Positions 1 to 11,128 of a DNA stretch of 64,000 bases are shown in pieces. The position numbers and the translations under genes were made by a program. Position 1 is the stretch's first letter. Every line of letters starts with the position of its first letter. This stretch comes from Pleurostoma richardsiae (Eukaryota > Ascomycota > Sordariomycetes > Calosphaeriales > Pleurostomataceae): the NCBI GenBank assembly GCA_030052745.1, contig JANBVO010000076.1, positions 1 through 64,000 of the forward strand. Direction: 5' to 3'. Below the pieces are notes generated by a model. That model saw nothing but the letters and a program-made list of their open reading frames with translations, was not told the DNA's origin and did no database searches.

Positions 1-1035
1 CTTTTTCGCTTGGCCCGAGCGCCTCACCAAAATTTAAATCCTGTCTTGAAGATATCTTTTACAACTAGTGGATAGGCTTAAGTGATCGTCCGTTATTTCT
101 TGCTAGCTAATTGGGCTTGCCCGAAGATTATTATATCCGACCGTAATTCGAAATTCATATCGAAATTCTGGACAGCCTTATGGAGAGCCTTTAATACTCG
201 GTTGATGATAACAACCGCTTATTACTCTTAATCTGACGGCTAATCCGAAAAGAAGAATTAGACGGTTGAACTGGCTATTCGATATTACGCTTATAAATAC
301 TTAAATGCCTTATGGATCGACGTTATTCCAGCCTTGCAGTAGAATTTGAATGGAGCCTATTCGGAGACGATTAACGCCTTCTTTTACGAATATTTATTCG
401 AGTTTAAGATCGTAAGACTACTAGAGAGATTGATTAACTTTAATTTTTCCGAAAACGTTGTTAATATTCGATTCATAAGAGAGCACTTACGGCGCGATGC
501 TTAACTCGCGATAGACCTGTCCGCCGTAATTACGAAACGACGATACGATATTACCTACCGTTAAGTTAAATTTAAAGAAGGAAACTAAGTTTAGTTAACG
601 CTTAGAAAGGCCTACAAAATAAAAGGTAAGGTAAATCGAAAGGAGACCTCTTAACGAAAAAGCCTCTATATAATTAAGCGTGTAGTAACGTCTTTAGCTT
701 ACGAACTTAAGCTTTTTTACGATGTTCGAATTTACCCTGTAATTAGCGTTCAGTACCTGATCCTATATACTTGTTCCGACGATCTCTTTAATCGACGACT
801 ACCGCCGCCTGGTCTTGTAGAAGAAAACCACTCCGGCGATTCGGAAGTCGACGGTAAAGTGTATGAGATCGAGTGTATTATAGACTATAAGCCTAAAATC
901 GGGAAAACTAAGAAGGAATACCTAGTACGTTGGAAGGGATATAGAGCTAAGGATGACTATTAGAAGCTAGTAGAGGAGTTTTCGTACGTCCGGGAAGTTA
1001 TCGCGGCTTATAAATAGTACTTAAGAGAATAAGTA
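1..1035 (+). mobile_element. Ty3/Gypsy chromovirus relic, 3' part of pol (integrase C-terminal region and chromodomain)
   Basis: The plus strand reads as the C-terminal part of a Ty3/Gypsy integrase followed by a chromodomain at about 860-1000, recognisable from YLVRWKGY and the surrounding charged residues. The order integrase then chromodomain then LTR is that of fungal chromoviruses. The element is cut by the left window edge. It is a fossil: clearly broken, with many decay positions of the RIP type. Age cannot be estimated from LTR divergence because RIP inflates it. Family assignment is confident from the chromodomain; the exact lineage is not. Confidence 0.8.
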
Positions 1036-1279
1036 AAATTAGTAGGAAAACGTAGCCGGAAACGCGCTAAAAAGCTTACTAATTAAGTAATTGAAAAGTT
1101 CGGGAGATATCGTTGAATTGGGCGTGTAATTGAGCTTTCTTTGGGCGATTGAATTTAGGCCGTTTGGGAGCTTGTTTTACTAACGATTTGGGAACGGAAA
1201 GACTTTAAAGGCTAGTAAGTAGGAATAGCCTCATTTTTTCCTGTTTGGGTAATCGTCGAGGACGACGATGGTTTTAAGC

Positions 1280-1545
1280 CCCGGTACTTGCTGCGGGAGC
1301 CGTGGGGGGTTCCTATTGGCTGGCCGTAGCTAGCAGGGCTTTTGGGCTTTAGGCCCTAAAGGTCACGTGTAGATTAGATAGGACCTGAGAGTAGGGTGAG
1401 AATTAGCTTACCGCTCGGTAGAACGTTAGGGCCTCACTCCTGGGGCCCTTGGCCTTCAGCCTATAGCCGGGCTTGGCTCCAGCCTTTTCCTAGATATACA
1501 ACAATTCTATCTATCAGTAAAAACTAACCCTTTTCAAGGACTAAT
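1280..1545 (+). repeat. Putative LTR (left copy), downstream of the Gypsy pol relic
   Basis: This GC-richer block lies just 3' of the chromodomain relic and is homologous, by eye about three quarters identical, to the reverse complement of 6940-7172. Shared landmarks are the gagccgtgggggg stretch, the ggtcacgtgtagattagata stretch and ggggcccttggcc. Its position suggests the 3' LTR of the upstream element. Exact ends are uncertain. Confidence 0.6.
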
Positions 1546-3860
1546 TGCTGATATCCCTATTGCGCCCTTAGCACCGATCGATTATAATTATAACGTTTAA
1601 AATTACCTTATTAGTTGTTATAATTCTCGTTACGCCGGTTATTTTTATCGTTCTAATTGTATTATTAGTAGTTAGTTCTAGTCGGGTATTCGTAACGGTT
1701 AGTTAAGTTCCTAGCGAATTTACTTCGTTCGTTACGGTTATATCGGTTTTTGTTCTAGTTAGCGTTAACTTCTTCGTTATTAAAATTATTTTCGGATACG
1801 TATTCGGTAACGTTAGCGTGGCGTTTATTTTTAAAACTAAATACGTTAAAGGTTTCCTTTTTGAAATATTTTTCTCGGAATACGTATTATTATGTTTCTT
1901 TATTAAGGAGATATTCCGAAATCGATACGTTTAGTTGTAATTCGGGTAAATATTTCTTTAATTCTATATATATTTAACTTTAAAATCGAAGGATAAGTTG
2001 TTAGTTAGTAGTATCGCTTTAAGTTCAAGTATATCGGAAGTATTCGTACGTAAACGTAGAAAGGTTAACGTCGTTATAAATATCTTTATAAGTATAACGG
2101 TACTTTTTAAACTAGAACTCGAATTTCGCTAGTCGAATTCCGAATCGTTTATAAAAGACGGCGAACTAGTTATTAAAATTATCTTTTAAATAATCTTATT
2201 TAACAGATAAGAATAATTATACGTATTATATTTAAGTTTTATTACGGAATAGTAAATTTAATTCTTTAGTAAACTTTACTTTTTAAATGTTATCTTTAGC
2301 GGTATTATTGACGACGTTTTTAAAAAGTATTAAATTTTAAAAGATAATAATTTTACCGTTAACGAAGATTAGTTCTTTATTTTATTCTTTTACGTTAGAT
2401 TAGTATAATTTAACGTCGAAGATTTTTTAATTATCTAGATTTATTACTAATATTATTATAATTAATTATCCGATTACCGTATTTATTATTATAATATTTT
2501 ATTTTTATTTTTTAAATTCTTTTATAAAATTCTTATAATTTTATATTATTATTATTATAATTATTATTAAGTCCGTTATAATTACCGGTTAATTTAATAA
2601 TATTAAGGTATTCGTTAAATAAATTAATCGTTATAATTTATTAGTTTCGACGTAAAAGCGTATTATAATTAAACTTACGTTAACGTTAATTTCTTTTTCG
2701 GTATTAAATCTTTAAACTCGGTTTTTATTATTTATTATCGGTAATTATTATAAAGATAAAAATTAATCGTTTAAATCTTTAGTATTTAACTAAGGGTTTT
2801 ATAAAGAGGTAATTTTTATTATTAAGAGTAATTATTAATTTAAAAGGTTTAACGTATTTCGTTAATTATTTAATATTTTTATTTCGTTTGTTCTTTCGAG
2901 TTAGAATAGAATTAACGTTCTTTTTAATAGGTAAGTTATTCGATTTAATTATAATATTATTAGTCTTAATATTAGTAATAATATCCGTATTATTAGTATT
3001 ATTTCTTTTAAGGTCTTTAAGGGTCTTTTTATAAGGTTAGGCGGTAGATTTTCGATTTACTTTTATTTTTTAAAATACCGAAAAGTAGTTAAAGTAGTTT
3101 TAATAGTTTATTTAATTTCTTCGTCGTTTTCCGTAGAAAGTACGTTTTAAAGTCGTTTTAATTTTCCTATAGCTTTAAATAGGTAATTATTTCTTTTTAA
3201 ATTTACCGATAAAGAAGTTACGACTTTAAATTTAATTCGGTTAACGTTAGAAATAGTTATAACGTTAATCGTTTACTAGTTATTTTAAATATAAACGTAG
3301 ATTTCTTTAAATTTAGTAAGTTACAGGTATAAAGTAATTATAAAATAATTATTCGGTAGATATTATTATTAACTACTTTATTAATAATAACGTTCCTATT
3401 ATTATTTTTAGTCGATAATTTAATAACTTAACTTAGATCGTAAGTTTAACTATAAAGGCTATTACGTCTATCGAATTATTAACTAGCCGACTAAATAAGT
3501 TAATATTATAGAAATAATAGTTACCGGGTTAGTTATATAATAATAGTATTAGATATTATTTTAGTAACGAATACTATTACGTTTAACGTTTTCTAGGTTA
3601 TTATTATCGACGCGATCGTCTATAATAATTAGTTCTGGTATAAGAAGGTTATCTTTTTCGAAATAACGAAATTAAAGAAGAAGTTAGTTCGATATTAGTC
3701 GTAGGTACTATTTACTACAATAAGTTAGTTCTTATTGTTTAGGTTAGTACGTAAGCAGTTATAACTAACTACGTAGGAGTCTACATAGACTAAAACATAA
3801 CGTTCAAGTTAGGATATTAGGTAATATAGTAGTAAAAGCTTAATTCTCTATCTAAGATAT
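1546..3860. repeat. Extremely AT-rich, RIP-type decayed repeat DNA, content unresolved
   Basis: No open frame of note survives on either strand. Remaining cytosines are mostly in CpG. In 2221-2340 I count nine C: five in CpG, four in CpT, none in CpA or CpC. This strand-symmetric loss is what repeat-induced point mutation leaves in duplicated DNA. Position after an LTR suggests retroelement interior, but no domain is recognisable. Confidence 0.7.
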
Positions 3861-3861
3861 C

Positions 3862-3960
3862 TGTCTGCCAGGCTTGCCTTATATAAGGCCAGGCCTGGCG
3901 CCTCACGTGCTAGACAGGTCCAGGTGCTCCTTAAGGGAGCACTTAGAGTATTGTAACACC
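3862..3960. repeat. GC-rich, palindrome-bearing island (LTR-like)
   Basis: About 100 bp of much higher GC stands out from the AT-rich surroundings. It contains a perfect 14-bp palindrome gccttatataaggc at 3876-3889, which includes a TATATA core, and a hairpin with 7-bp arms gtgctcc/ggagcac at 3924-3942. It is followed by tgtaaca. This would fit an LTR promoter end of a second element family, but no second copy is visible in the window. Confidence 0.35.
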
Positions 3961-6690
3961 GATAATTAACTACCTTTTAAATAAAAGTTAAACAACTCTT
4001 CGACCAGTCGAAAAACATAAGCGAATATTATTAGCCGCTAGTTTTCTTTTATCTTTCGACCTTATTACTACCTTTAGTAATAACTTAACCGTCGAATCTC
4101 TTCGAAACGTCGGATATACCTTTAAGTTAAAAAATAACGATAGCTATATTCGTTTTTTTTTAACTTACTTATCTTTAGATAATATTATTTTTAAGTCGTC
4201 TTTTTTATTAGCTTTCGTCGGTTTATTAAATTCGGTAGGAAGCGACGTAAATATAACTTAGTTTATCGATAAATACGAAAAGACCTTCTAAACTTTCTTC
4301 TAAAAATAATAGGAATTTCTAATACGACGTAAACTATTCGAAATAATAATCGCTAAAATTACAACTTAATACGTCCGATTTGTAATTAATCTAGACGAGA
4401 AATCGTTATCGGATCCTAAAAATATATTATTATTAAATAATACGATATACTGATAGAACCTTTAGCTGGCTTTTAAAGTTAGTATAACGTTAAACCTTAC
4501 TTAGATCTTCGAAATTTCGAACTAAATTCTAACGTCCTTAACGATTGGTATCCTCCTTACGTAAACCGAAAGCGTAGATAACGAAATAATTATAATCATA
4601 TTAAATCGAAAAAAGTTTAAAAAACGAAAGTCAAATACCGCTGCTATAACGCTTATCGATACTTTCTATATTAGATAATACAAAATTTATATTAATTACG
4701 ATAATTAAGTTAATTCTCTTAATACGCTTTTAATTACGAAACGGATATAAAAACGGGACTTTAACGATAAAATATCGAATTAAAACTTATATATTTTAAA
4801 TAATACTATCTTAAGTAACGTATTTAAAGGTTAAAAGTAGAAATACTTAGTCGAAACTTTCATTTACCTTTATATACGCTAAGCTAAGTAATAACTTAAC
4901 CGGATATTAAAGGTTATGGCAGATACGGTCGTAAAATAAATCTACGAAGCCGGGTCGATAGTACTTTCGGACTTTACCGCTTAATAAGTACGCGTTGTAC
5001 AGTAAGACTATTATTAGGTATTAGCGGTCGACGACATTTAATTTTTCCGTATAAAGGTATTGTTAGTAAAATAGTAGGATTATTAGTTGTAACTAGCTAA
5101 ACTACGAACAGATTAGGAGTTAGAGAAGTTCTTTAACTAACAAGGCATTACTAAAACTAAACACGCGCCTTTATATAACTAGGTTTCAAAATACTTAAAT
5201 CGGTAACTAGGGATTTCTTCTAGTTAATTACTAAAGAAAATCTACAATTGGACGCTGTTCGCTGTTATAGTTAATACTTTTAACTAGGATATTTTCGTGT
5301 TAATACCAAAAAATTTCGTAATGTCTTATAATTTGCTACGCGTTACTGGTAATATTATAAAAAAAGTTAAGTTCCGTATTATCGTTTCTATAATAACGGA
5401 AGAACTACTAAGATTTATCGAGATTTATAAAAACTATAATAAGTATATTATCTAACTAATACTATTATAAGTTTTACGAAATAATAAAGTACTAGTATTA
5501 AATATAAAGATACTTAGGATTAATATGGCAGTTAACGGAAATATGTAGATATTACGTAAGATATCTATTACCGGGCTTATTAGCTAGGAAGCTTATTTAC
5601 TACTACTTGGTTTAGTTGAAGAGTTTAATATACCAGATGCTGACGAGCGTTTAATATCTTATAAATTAACTACATTTAGCTTATAGATAGAAGATGAGAT
5701 TGTATTTGCTGTTAGAAAATAGTATAATAAAATAACTATATCCGATAAAAGATTAAGTTGAACTAGTAGTTTAATGTATAATATATAAGTTAAAGTAACT
5801 CTATATCTGATGAGAGATTAAGTTAGGCTAAACTTCTACACTAAGTGGACAAGATTATATAAACTATATCCAATAAAAGATTAGGTCAGAAAATCAAAAG
5901 AGAGGAAGAGGAAGGGGGTTTAGAAGGGCTTAAATCTCTAAATCCTAACCTGAACCGCTTAATAATAGTTAGTAGCCGGTTTTTTATTCGAAGATTCTTC
6001 TACTTATATATATTCCGATAATAAACTTTTATAATCTTTAGATCGTAAACGATATAAAAATAAGTCTAATATTTTAATCCGTCCGTCTTCGATAGTCTTA
6101 GATAAGAAATTAACTCAGTAAAAAGCAACGGGAAACGTATTTCGCCGAACTAAACCTAACTATAGATAATATAATTAAACTATAATATAGCTTCGACGAT
6201 TTAACGCCGCCGAGCTAAGGAAATAGTAACGTACTTTATTCGGAAGTGTATAGTCATTTCGCTAGCTACATAAGTAAACTAGTACGTAGTATATACTACG
6301 AGGCGGTACTTTAGTAGGTATATAAACGGATTTATATTAGACGGTCTAAATAACAGCTATAAGAGGTTTTCTTTAACTCTTTACGACGGCTACTTAAGTA
6401 TATAAAGAGCGTTTAAGAGTTCTCCGTCCTGTCCATTAACTAATTAGAAATTACAGTTTATACCCCGTTTTACGGGTTTTAAGAAATGAAGTCTACTCCT
6501 ATATTCTATAGGGCTGGAAAATAAAGTGTACTGCATTTTAGATGACTATACTAGGAGTAGGAGTATTAATTCGCGTAACCTTTCTAAGCTAAGAGATGAA
6601 CTTCTAGTAATATTACGGCGAGGTTAGTTGAGTTAGGATAGGCCGTAGTAACGTACTCTATTAACTAAAACTAGAAATTGAAGGAGAAAA
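3961..6690. mobile_element. Decayed retroelement-like DNA, family unresolved
   Basis: Long AT-rich stretch with RIP-type composition and many scattered interruptions in all frames. Short plus-strand stretches look coding-derived, but no diagnostic domain (reverse transcriptase, integrase core, protease) could be identified. It is a broken fossil. A degenerate unit of about 25 bp recurs three times at 5734-5760, 5799-5827 and 5862-5887, spaced about 64 bp. Naming it a retroelement rests on its setting between LTR-like blocks. Confidence 0.4.
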
Positions 6691-6840
6691 GGAAAGGAAA
6701 GAAAATTCGGGCCTGCAGCCTTGCAGGGAAAAGAGCGTGGCTGGGATGTAGTCACATGACCATGCACGTGACACATCACGTGATGGTCGGTGCCCATTGT
6801 CACGCCGTGCCGTGACACCCGAACTACTTAATAACAAATC
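6691..6840. repeat. Second GC-rich island with nested palindromes
   Basis: Normal-GC block between decayed DNA and the right LTR copy. It carries cacgtga/tcacgtg-type inverted motifs around 6765-6790 and an imperfect 20-bp palindrome at 6798-6817 beginning tgtcacg and ending cgtgaca, the kind of terminus seen in LTRs. No reading frame of interest: the 61-codon minus-strand frame across it looks like chance. Confidence 0.35.
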
Positions 6841-6939
6841 TCCTACCTACCCCTACCTAGTCACTCCGCTCGTAAGGCCCGCACGTACGAGTACTTAAGA
6901 CGGTTTCCTCTTTCATCGAAAAAGCCGCCGCGACTAGTA

Positions 6940-7172
6940 GTTAAAAGAATTATTGTATAGTACGAGAGAAAGGCTAGAGCTTAGCCCGGCTAAAGGCCAA
7001 GGGCCCCGGAAGTAGGGCCCTGCCGCTCTGCCAGGTGGTGAGATAAATCTCACCTTATTCTCAAGCCCTATCTAATCTACACGTGACATACTAGAGCTTA
7101 AGGCCCAAAGGCCCTGCTGGCTACAACTAGCTAATGGGAGCCCCCCACGGCTCCTGCAGCATTGTCTGTACA
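6940..7172 (-). repeat. Putative LTR (right copy), inverted relative to the copy at 1280-1545
   Basis: The reverse complement aligns with 1280-1545 over most of its length, with small gaps. On the minus strand it would begin with tgtacagac near 7172. It ends only about 180 bp before the start codon of the MARVEL gene, so it sits in that gene's presumptive promoter. It is either the 5' LTR of a minus-strand element or a solo LTR. Confidence 0.6.
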
Positions 7173-7350
7173 GTAGGGTGTATTAAGTTATCGGCTATCT
7201 CCTTTTTCCGGTCTGTAATATAGATCTTCCTAGATATTCCTTCTTCTCACCGTTATTTTTCTTCCATCTCTTTATCAATCGTCATTTACCGGACCTGCCC
7301 ACCACCTCCTAAACTCGATCGCTAGATCCTTACACATTATAACTGTAGAC

Positions 7351-7935
7351 ATGGCCGAGAACAAACCCTTCGCCTACGTCGTGCGAGGGCTCCAACTGCT
7401 CTTCGCCATCATCGTCATTGGAACGGACGGCTACGGTACGCACCGCTAACCCACCCTCCCCCGTCGGTCCACCTCGGAGTACTAACCCCGTCGCCTAGCT
7501 ATTCACGTGTTTCGTGGCCACAGTGACCACGTCGACGCACCCGTCTTTGGCGGCGACGCCACCCTTCACGTCGGCGTCCCTGCTGCGTGGGGCTTCCTGA
7601 TGTTCTGTGCCGTCTGGACGGTCCTGGTCGTCGTCTTCCACTTCGTCGAGCCCGGCTTCGCAAGCCGCCCGATGATTGGCTACGTTCGTGTGGCCGCCGA
7701 GGCCGTGGCTGTCCTCTCGTGGCTCGCCGGCTTCATTGCCGTGGCTGTCAACGTTTCGACGACCGATGCCTGCTCGTCGGGACAAAATTCGTGCGCAGCG
7801 CTCAAGGCGGCGACGGCCTTTGGTTCGTTCGAATGGCTGCTGTTCATGGTGACCGCAACCCCGGCTGTCATGTCCTTCTTCAACAACCGTTCCCGCGACC
7901 CGAAGAAATCTGTGACCAGAAACGGGAGAGGTTGA
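7351..7935 (+). CDS. MARVEL-domain membrane protein, two exons, 173 aa
   Basis: Exon 1 is 7351-7435 and exon 2 is 7499-7935, joined across a 63-nt GT-AG intron with a ctaac branch site. The spliced product has four hydrophobic segments: near residues 12-30, a second containing GFLMFCAVWTVLVVVFHFV, a third containing AVLSWLAGFIAVAVNV, and a fourth containing FEWLLFMVTATPAVMSFF. A conserved C...QNSC loop lies before TM4. This is the fungal MARVEL layout; family members organise plasma-membrane microdomains or vesicle traffic. It ends in a short basic cytosolic tail. The start is chosen because the first TM segment lies in exon 1. It is the first intact gene after the repeat block, with an LTR copy directly upstream. 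Specific function unknown. Confidence 0.85.
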
Positions 7936-9228
7936 TGCTTCTACTCTGGACCACGATAAAATTTGTCATAATCGGTTGGGCCAGCCGTCGCCAGAACAGA
8001 GTCACAATATTTCCTTTTCTAGTTCACGCGTCAAACACCAACAGGTGCCAGCTCTGACGGTCATTACAGATAATTTCGGGTTATTTCAGGAGGACTGTAT
8101 TGCTTCGCGTCTGGTCAAATCAGTTCTGTCGGAGTGGTTCTGGTCAAGAAGACAGATTGTACCATAGCTCGAGACTGACGTGCTATTGATGTGCCCATAA
8201 TAATCCAACACAGCTCGGAGGTCGCATTTATGGTACACAGGTGCTCTTTGGAGCAAGGTGGGGGCTTCGGAAATGCTGATCTTATGTATCATGATTGTTA
8301 TAATCTACAGACGTTATTTTCTGTAGTTATTGCGTCCTTCGCAACGAGATATGACAAGATTACTTGCTATTGGGGCTATTTCTTACTTCCTTGTCAAGAT
8401 AGAGACACCGCAGGCCTCGCATACTCATCAACAATCAAGAGGATGCGATGAAACTCGCCGCCCGCACCCTCCCTACCCTCGGGAGTTCCGCAACTACTGT
8501 GTGTTTGGAATGCCAATAAGAATTTACAGACATACACTTGACTGGAATGGCGTGACGATAGAGGAGAAGAAGAGAAGCAGGGGATCACTGATAAACTAGC
8601 TCAGTTCGTGCGCTGGGCTCGGGTATGTTTCGTGCGTCAAGTCTTCCGCGCAACTATCTAAAGCGGCTTATCTACATCAAGATACTATTCGAGTTCTAGC
8701 TGAGATGGGACGGACTACCTGACGACTACGCTAAACTAGTGACAACTTTGCGGGTGCCAACGTGAACATAAACAACACATACGCAACGAGGGGGGGAGAT
8801 GCTTGGCCGTCTCAGTACCGACGCTACATCACAGCTACGAGCTCTCAAAGGTCAGGGAGTCCGAGAGGTATTTGACGGGCTGCATGTCTTCCATCGTGCC
8901 AGAAGAAAAAATGACTACGACACTGTCTACGGAGACGGCGATGAAGCAGATTACCTAGCTACGTACTGTCTTGCGTCACTCAGCAGCCCAAACAGCATAG
9001 GCAAATCTTCATGGTGGCACACACGTGCTCGGGGGCACAGCATCGGAAAATGGGTGGCAGGAAATTCGGGAAAATTGTAGTAAATTGATCCGTCAATGAT
9101 TTCTAACATTCAGCACTGATGCAGCCATATCGATGCGCGTCAGTATGATTCGCCGGATTCTTGCTGAAAGCGGCAGCGGGAAACAAATATCCATCTGTCT
9201 TCTACATTGCCTTGAAGGTAATTCCAAA
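7936..9228. other. Gene-poor interval
   Basis: Balanced base composition, several short overlapping frames on both strands (all under 95 codons), and no recognisable domain, tRNA or repeat. I see no supported gene here. Confidence 0.5.
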
Positions 9229-10500
9229 CTACCGTGCAATACAAGCAAAATATATATATCCATAGTTATAACGTTTTTCAACCCAGCTTCGACACGGCTT
9301 TTGGAGCTTGAGCGGGACCAATCTCGATTTACTCGCGACCAAATGGCTAAGATTCTCAATGCTCCGGGACTCGCAAATGAGGAGAAGCGAGACGTCCGCA
9401 GCCAGCATCGCCACGACCCAGTTGCGAAGTTCGACCGCCACCAACGAGTCGACACCGTACGAGTCGAGCGTCCGGTGAGGCAGGATACGGTCCATCGGCG
9501 TGACAATCAACTTGCTCAGCTCGGCCAGCACCGTGGCTCCGACGGCCTCACTGCCTCTACTACAGTCTTGGCACGCCTGATCTTGTCGATGTGGTCTGAG
9601 CCACTGCCGCTGCCGTCGTTCAGCTCTGCACCCGCGAAGAGAGCAGAGTCCCGGACCAGGTGTGAGAGGTGCCGCCGCTCCAACTAGTCGGGTTTCTTGA
9701 TGCCAGTGTCGGAGACCAGGCCAATGGCGGCTTGGAACTCCGGTCCGCTCGCGGCCAGGACGTACTCGAGCGTCGCGAGAGGAGCTCGGAGACTGAGATG
9801 ATGGGAAAGCCCTGGCGTTTCATGTTGGCGAACACGGCTGGGAACTCACTGACAAAGCCAGGGTCGCCAACGACTCCAACATCGATCGTAGACGCGGGCT
9901 GGCCGCAGCCTCGTCGATAGTGCATGAAGGCGTCTTGGAAAGCACATGCGGCCATATAATTCACTTGGGCCGGCTGACCGATGATTCCGGCAATGGACGA
10001 AAGGACAACGAAAAGTCCATATCAGTTGGCGGGATCTCGTGCAGGTTGCGGGTTCCAGCAATCTTGGGGGCCAACAACGCCTCCCATTGCCAATATTCCG
10101 TCTGATCAAACAATACATCCTGTTTGTTCATGCGCGGTCAGTTACTTGCTTTTCGTTTTTTAGTATAAGTGGCATCACTGACCTCGAGCGCCATCGCGGC
10201 GTTGATAGCACCTCGAATCTGGCCTACCCCATCGACAGCCTATAGACCTCTTACCACAGCTTCCACGGCCTCTTTAGAAGCAATGCCACAAGCCTTGGAA
10301 AGAACTTTGACGCCTTGGCTGTGCATTTCCGCGATACATGCCTTCGCAACGGAAGGTTTGGTTCCCGATCGCGACAATGACAATAGTCCGCGCGCCTCTC
10401 GAGGCAAGCCATCGGATGAGGTATACCCTTAGTCCTCCAAAACCACCCTCCAAGATGTAGGTGGCCTCGGGCAGCAACTTTGGGAGGGCTGGGGTCTCTG
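9229..10500 (-). pseudogene. Remnant of the C-terminal end of a highly reducing polyketide synthase (KR-ACP)
   Basis: Read on the minus strand, three pieces occur in the order expected of a reducing PKS C-terminus. First is a ketoreductase nucleotide-binding start (TYILEGGFGGL, about 10460). Next is the late ketoreductase region (NYMAACAFQDAFMHYRRG, about 9960). Last is an acyl-carrier-protein phosphopantetheine site (LDSYGVDSLVAVELRNW, about 9465-9417). The KS, AT, DH, MT and ER parts that should precede are absent, and the pieces lie in different frames, so this is a broken remnant of roughly 1.2 kb from a gene of about 7 kb. No other secondary-metabolism gene adjoins it, though the BAHD acyltransferase 9 kb away could once have belonged to the same cluster. 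Confidence 0.75.
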
Positions 10501-10651
10501 GTAGTGCCTGCGAGTATCATCACGTCAGTATGTATACTTTTGGATCGCATTCAGAACAGAGCAAAATCGAATTTTACGTCACGTCGTTGAGCTTTGGTTA
10601 ATTCAGGTCCTTTGTTTATATGAAAGCAATCATTATTTATGTCCCCGAAAC

Positions 10652-11128
10652 CTATCTGTACCGATATTCGTGTTCTTGCATGCTCAGCTTCAACGCTTTC
10701 TGCAAGTCCTCATCGTCCTCATCGTCCTCATACTCTATCGCTGTTTCACGACCCTTGCCTTTTTTCTGGTGTTGCACTTCTAACAGACTCTGCTTCTTGA
10801 TGTACTCAATCACAACCTCTTCTTCCGTCTTCTGTTGTGGCGTTTTCTCGTCACGCAGACCCCGATCCGCCTGGTGAACGTGCCGTCGGGGTTGGAGTCT
10901 ATACACGAGTTCCATATCGTCATCATCTGCTGCGTCTCCGCTTGACGTGACTTCAGCCGCTTCCCACGATCTTCCGGGCCACGTGTTGGCAGCATGCAGA
11001 GGTGACTGTGAACCACCCATGCCGAGCGTGGTACTGGTGAGATCTTGGGTCCAAGCATCTGCACCGCTGTCCGAATTCATCCTTTGCTGTGCTTCCTGGG
11101 CTTCTCGCGTTATCTCGTTAGGGATCTC
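10652..11128 (-). CDS. Frame-shifted C-terminal region of the glucosyltransferase gene (ubiquitin-interacting-motif tail)
   Basis: Directly after the A14 tract, a second minus-strand frame continues with EIPNEITREAQEAQQ, an acidic region (DDDDMEL), EEVVIEYIKKQSLLE and a terminal DEDLQKALKLSMQE, which matches a ubiquitin-interacting motif. These elements are what I expect at the C-terminus of the fungal UDP-glucosyltransferases encoded immediately upstream, so this is one gene split by a length change in the homopolymer and not an independent gene. About 155 residues are placed out of frame. It could be reached by slippage, or it may reflect an assembly error or a real mutation. Confidence 0.7.
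   Translation of the reverse strand, partial: EIPNEITREAQEAQQRMNSDSGADAWTQDLTSTTLGMGGSQSPLHAANTWPGRSWEAAEVTSSGDAADDDDMELVYRLQPRRHVHQADRGLRDEKTPQQKTEEEVVIEYIKKQSLLEVQHQKKGKGRETAIEYEDDEDDEDLQKALKLSMQEHEYRYR

Noticed and set aside
2340-3900. CRISPR-like or satellite array
   Set aside because: The repetitive look comes from AT-rich low complexity; no constant repeat-spacer periodicity is present.
6633-6818. 61-codon minus-strand frame across the second GC-rich island
   Set aside because: Composition (His/Met-rich start) and lack of any domain suggest chance; it lies in LTR-like repeat DNA.
7495-7785. 96-codon minus-strand frame opposite the MARVEL gene
   Set aside because: It is the antisense shadow of exon 2; the plus-strand reading has four TM segments and a clean splice.
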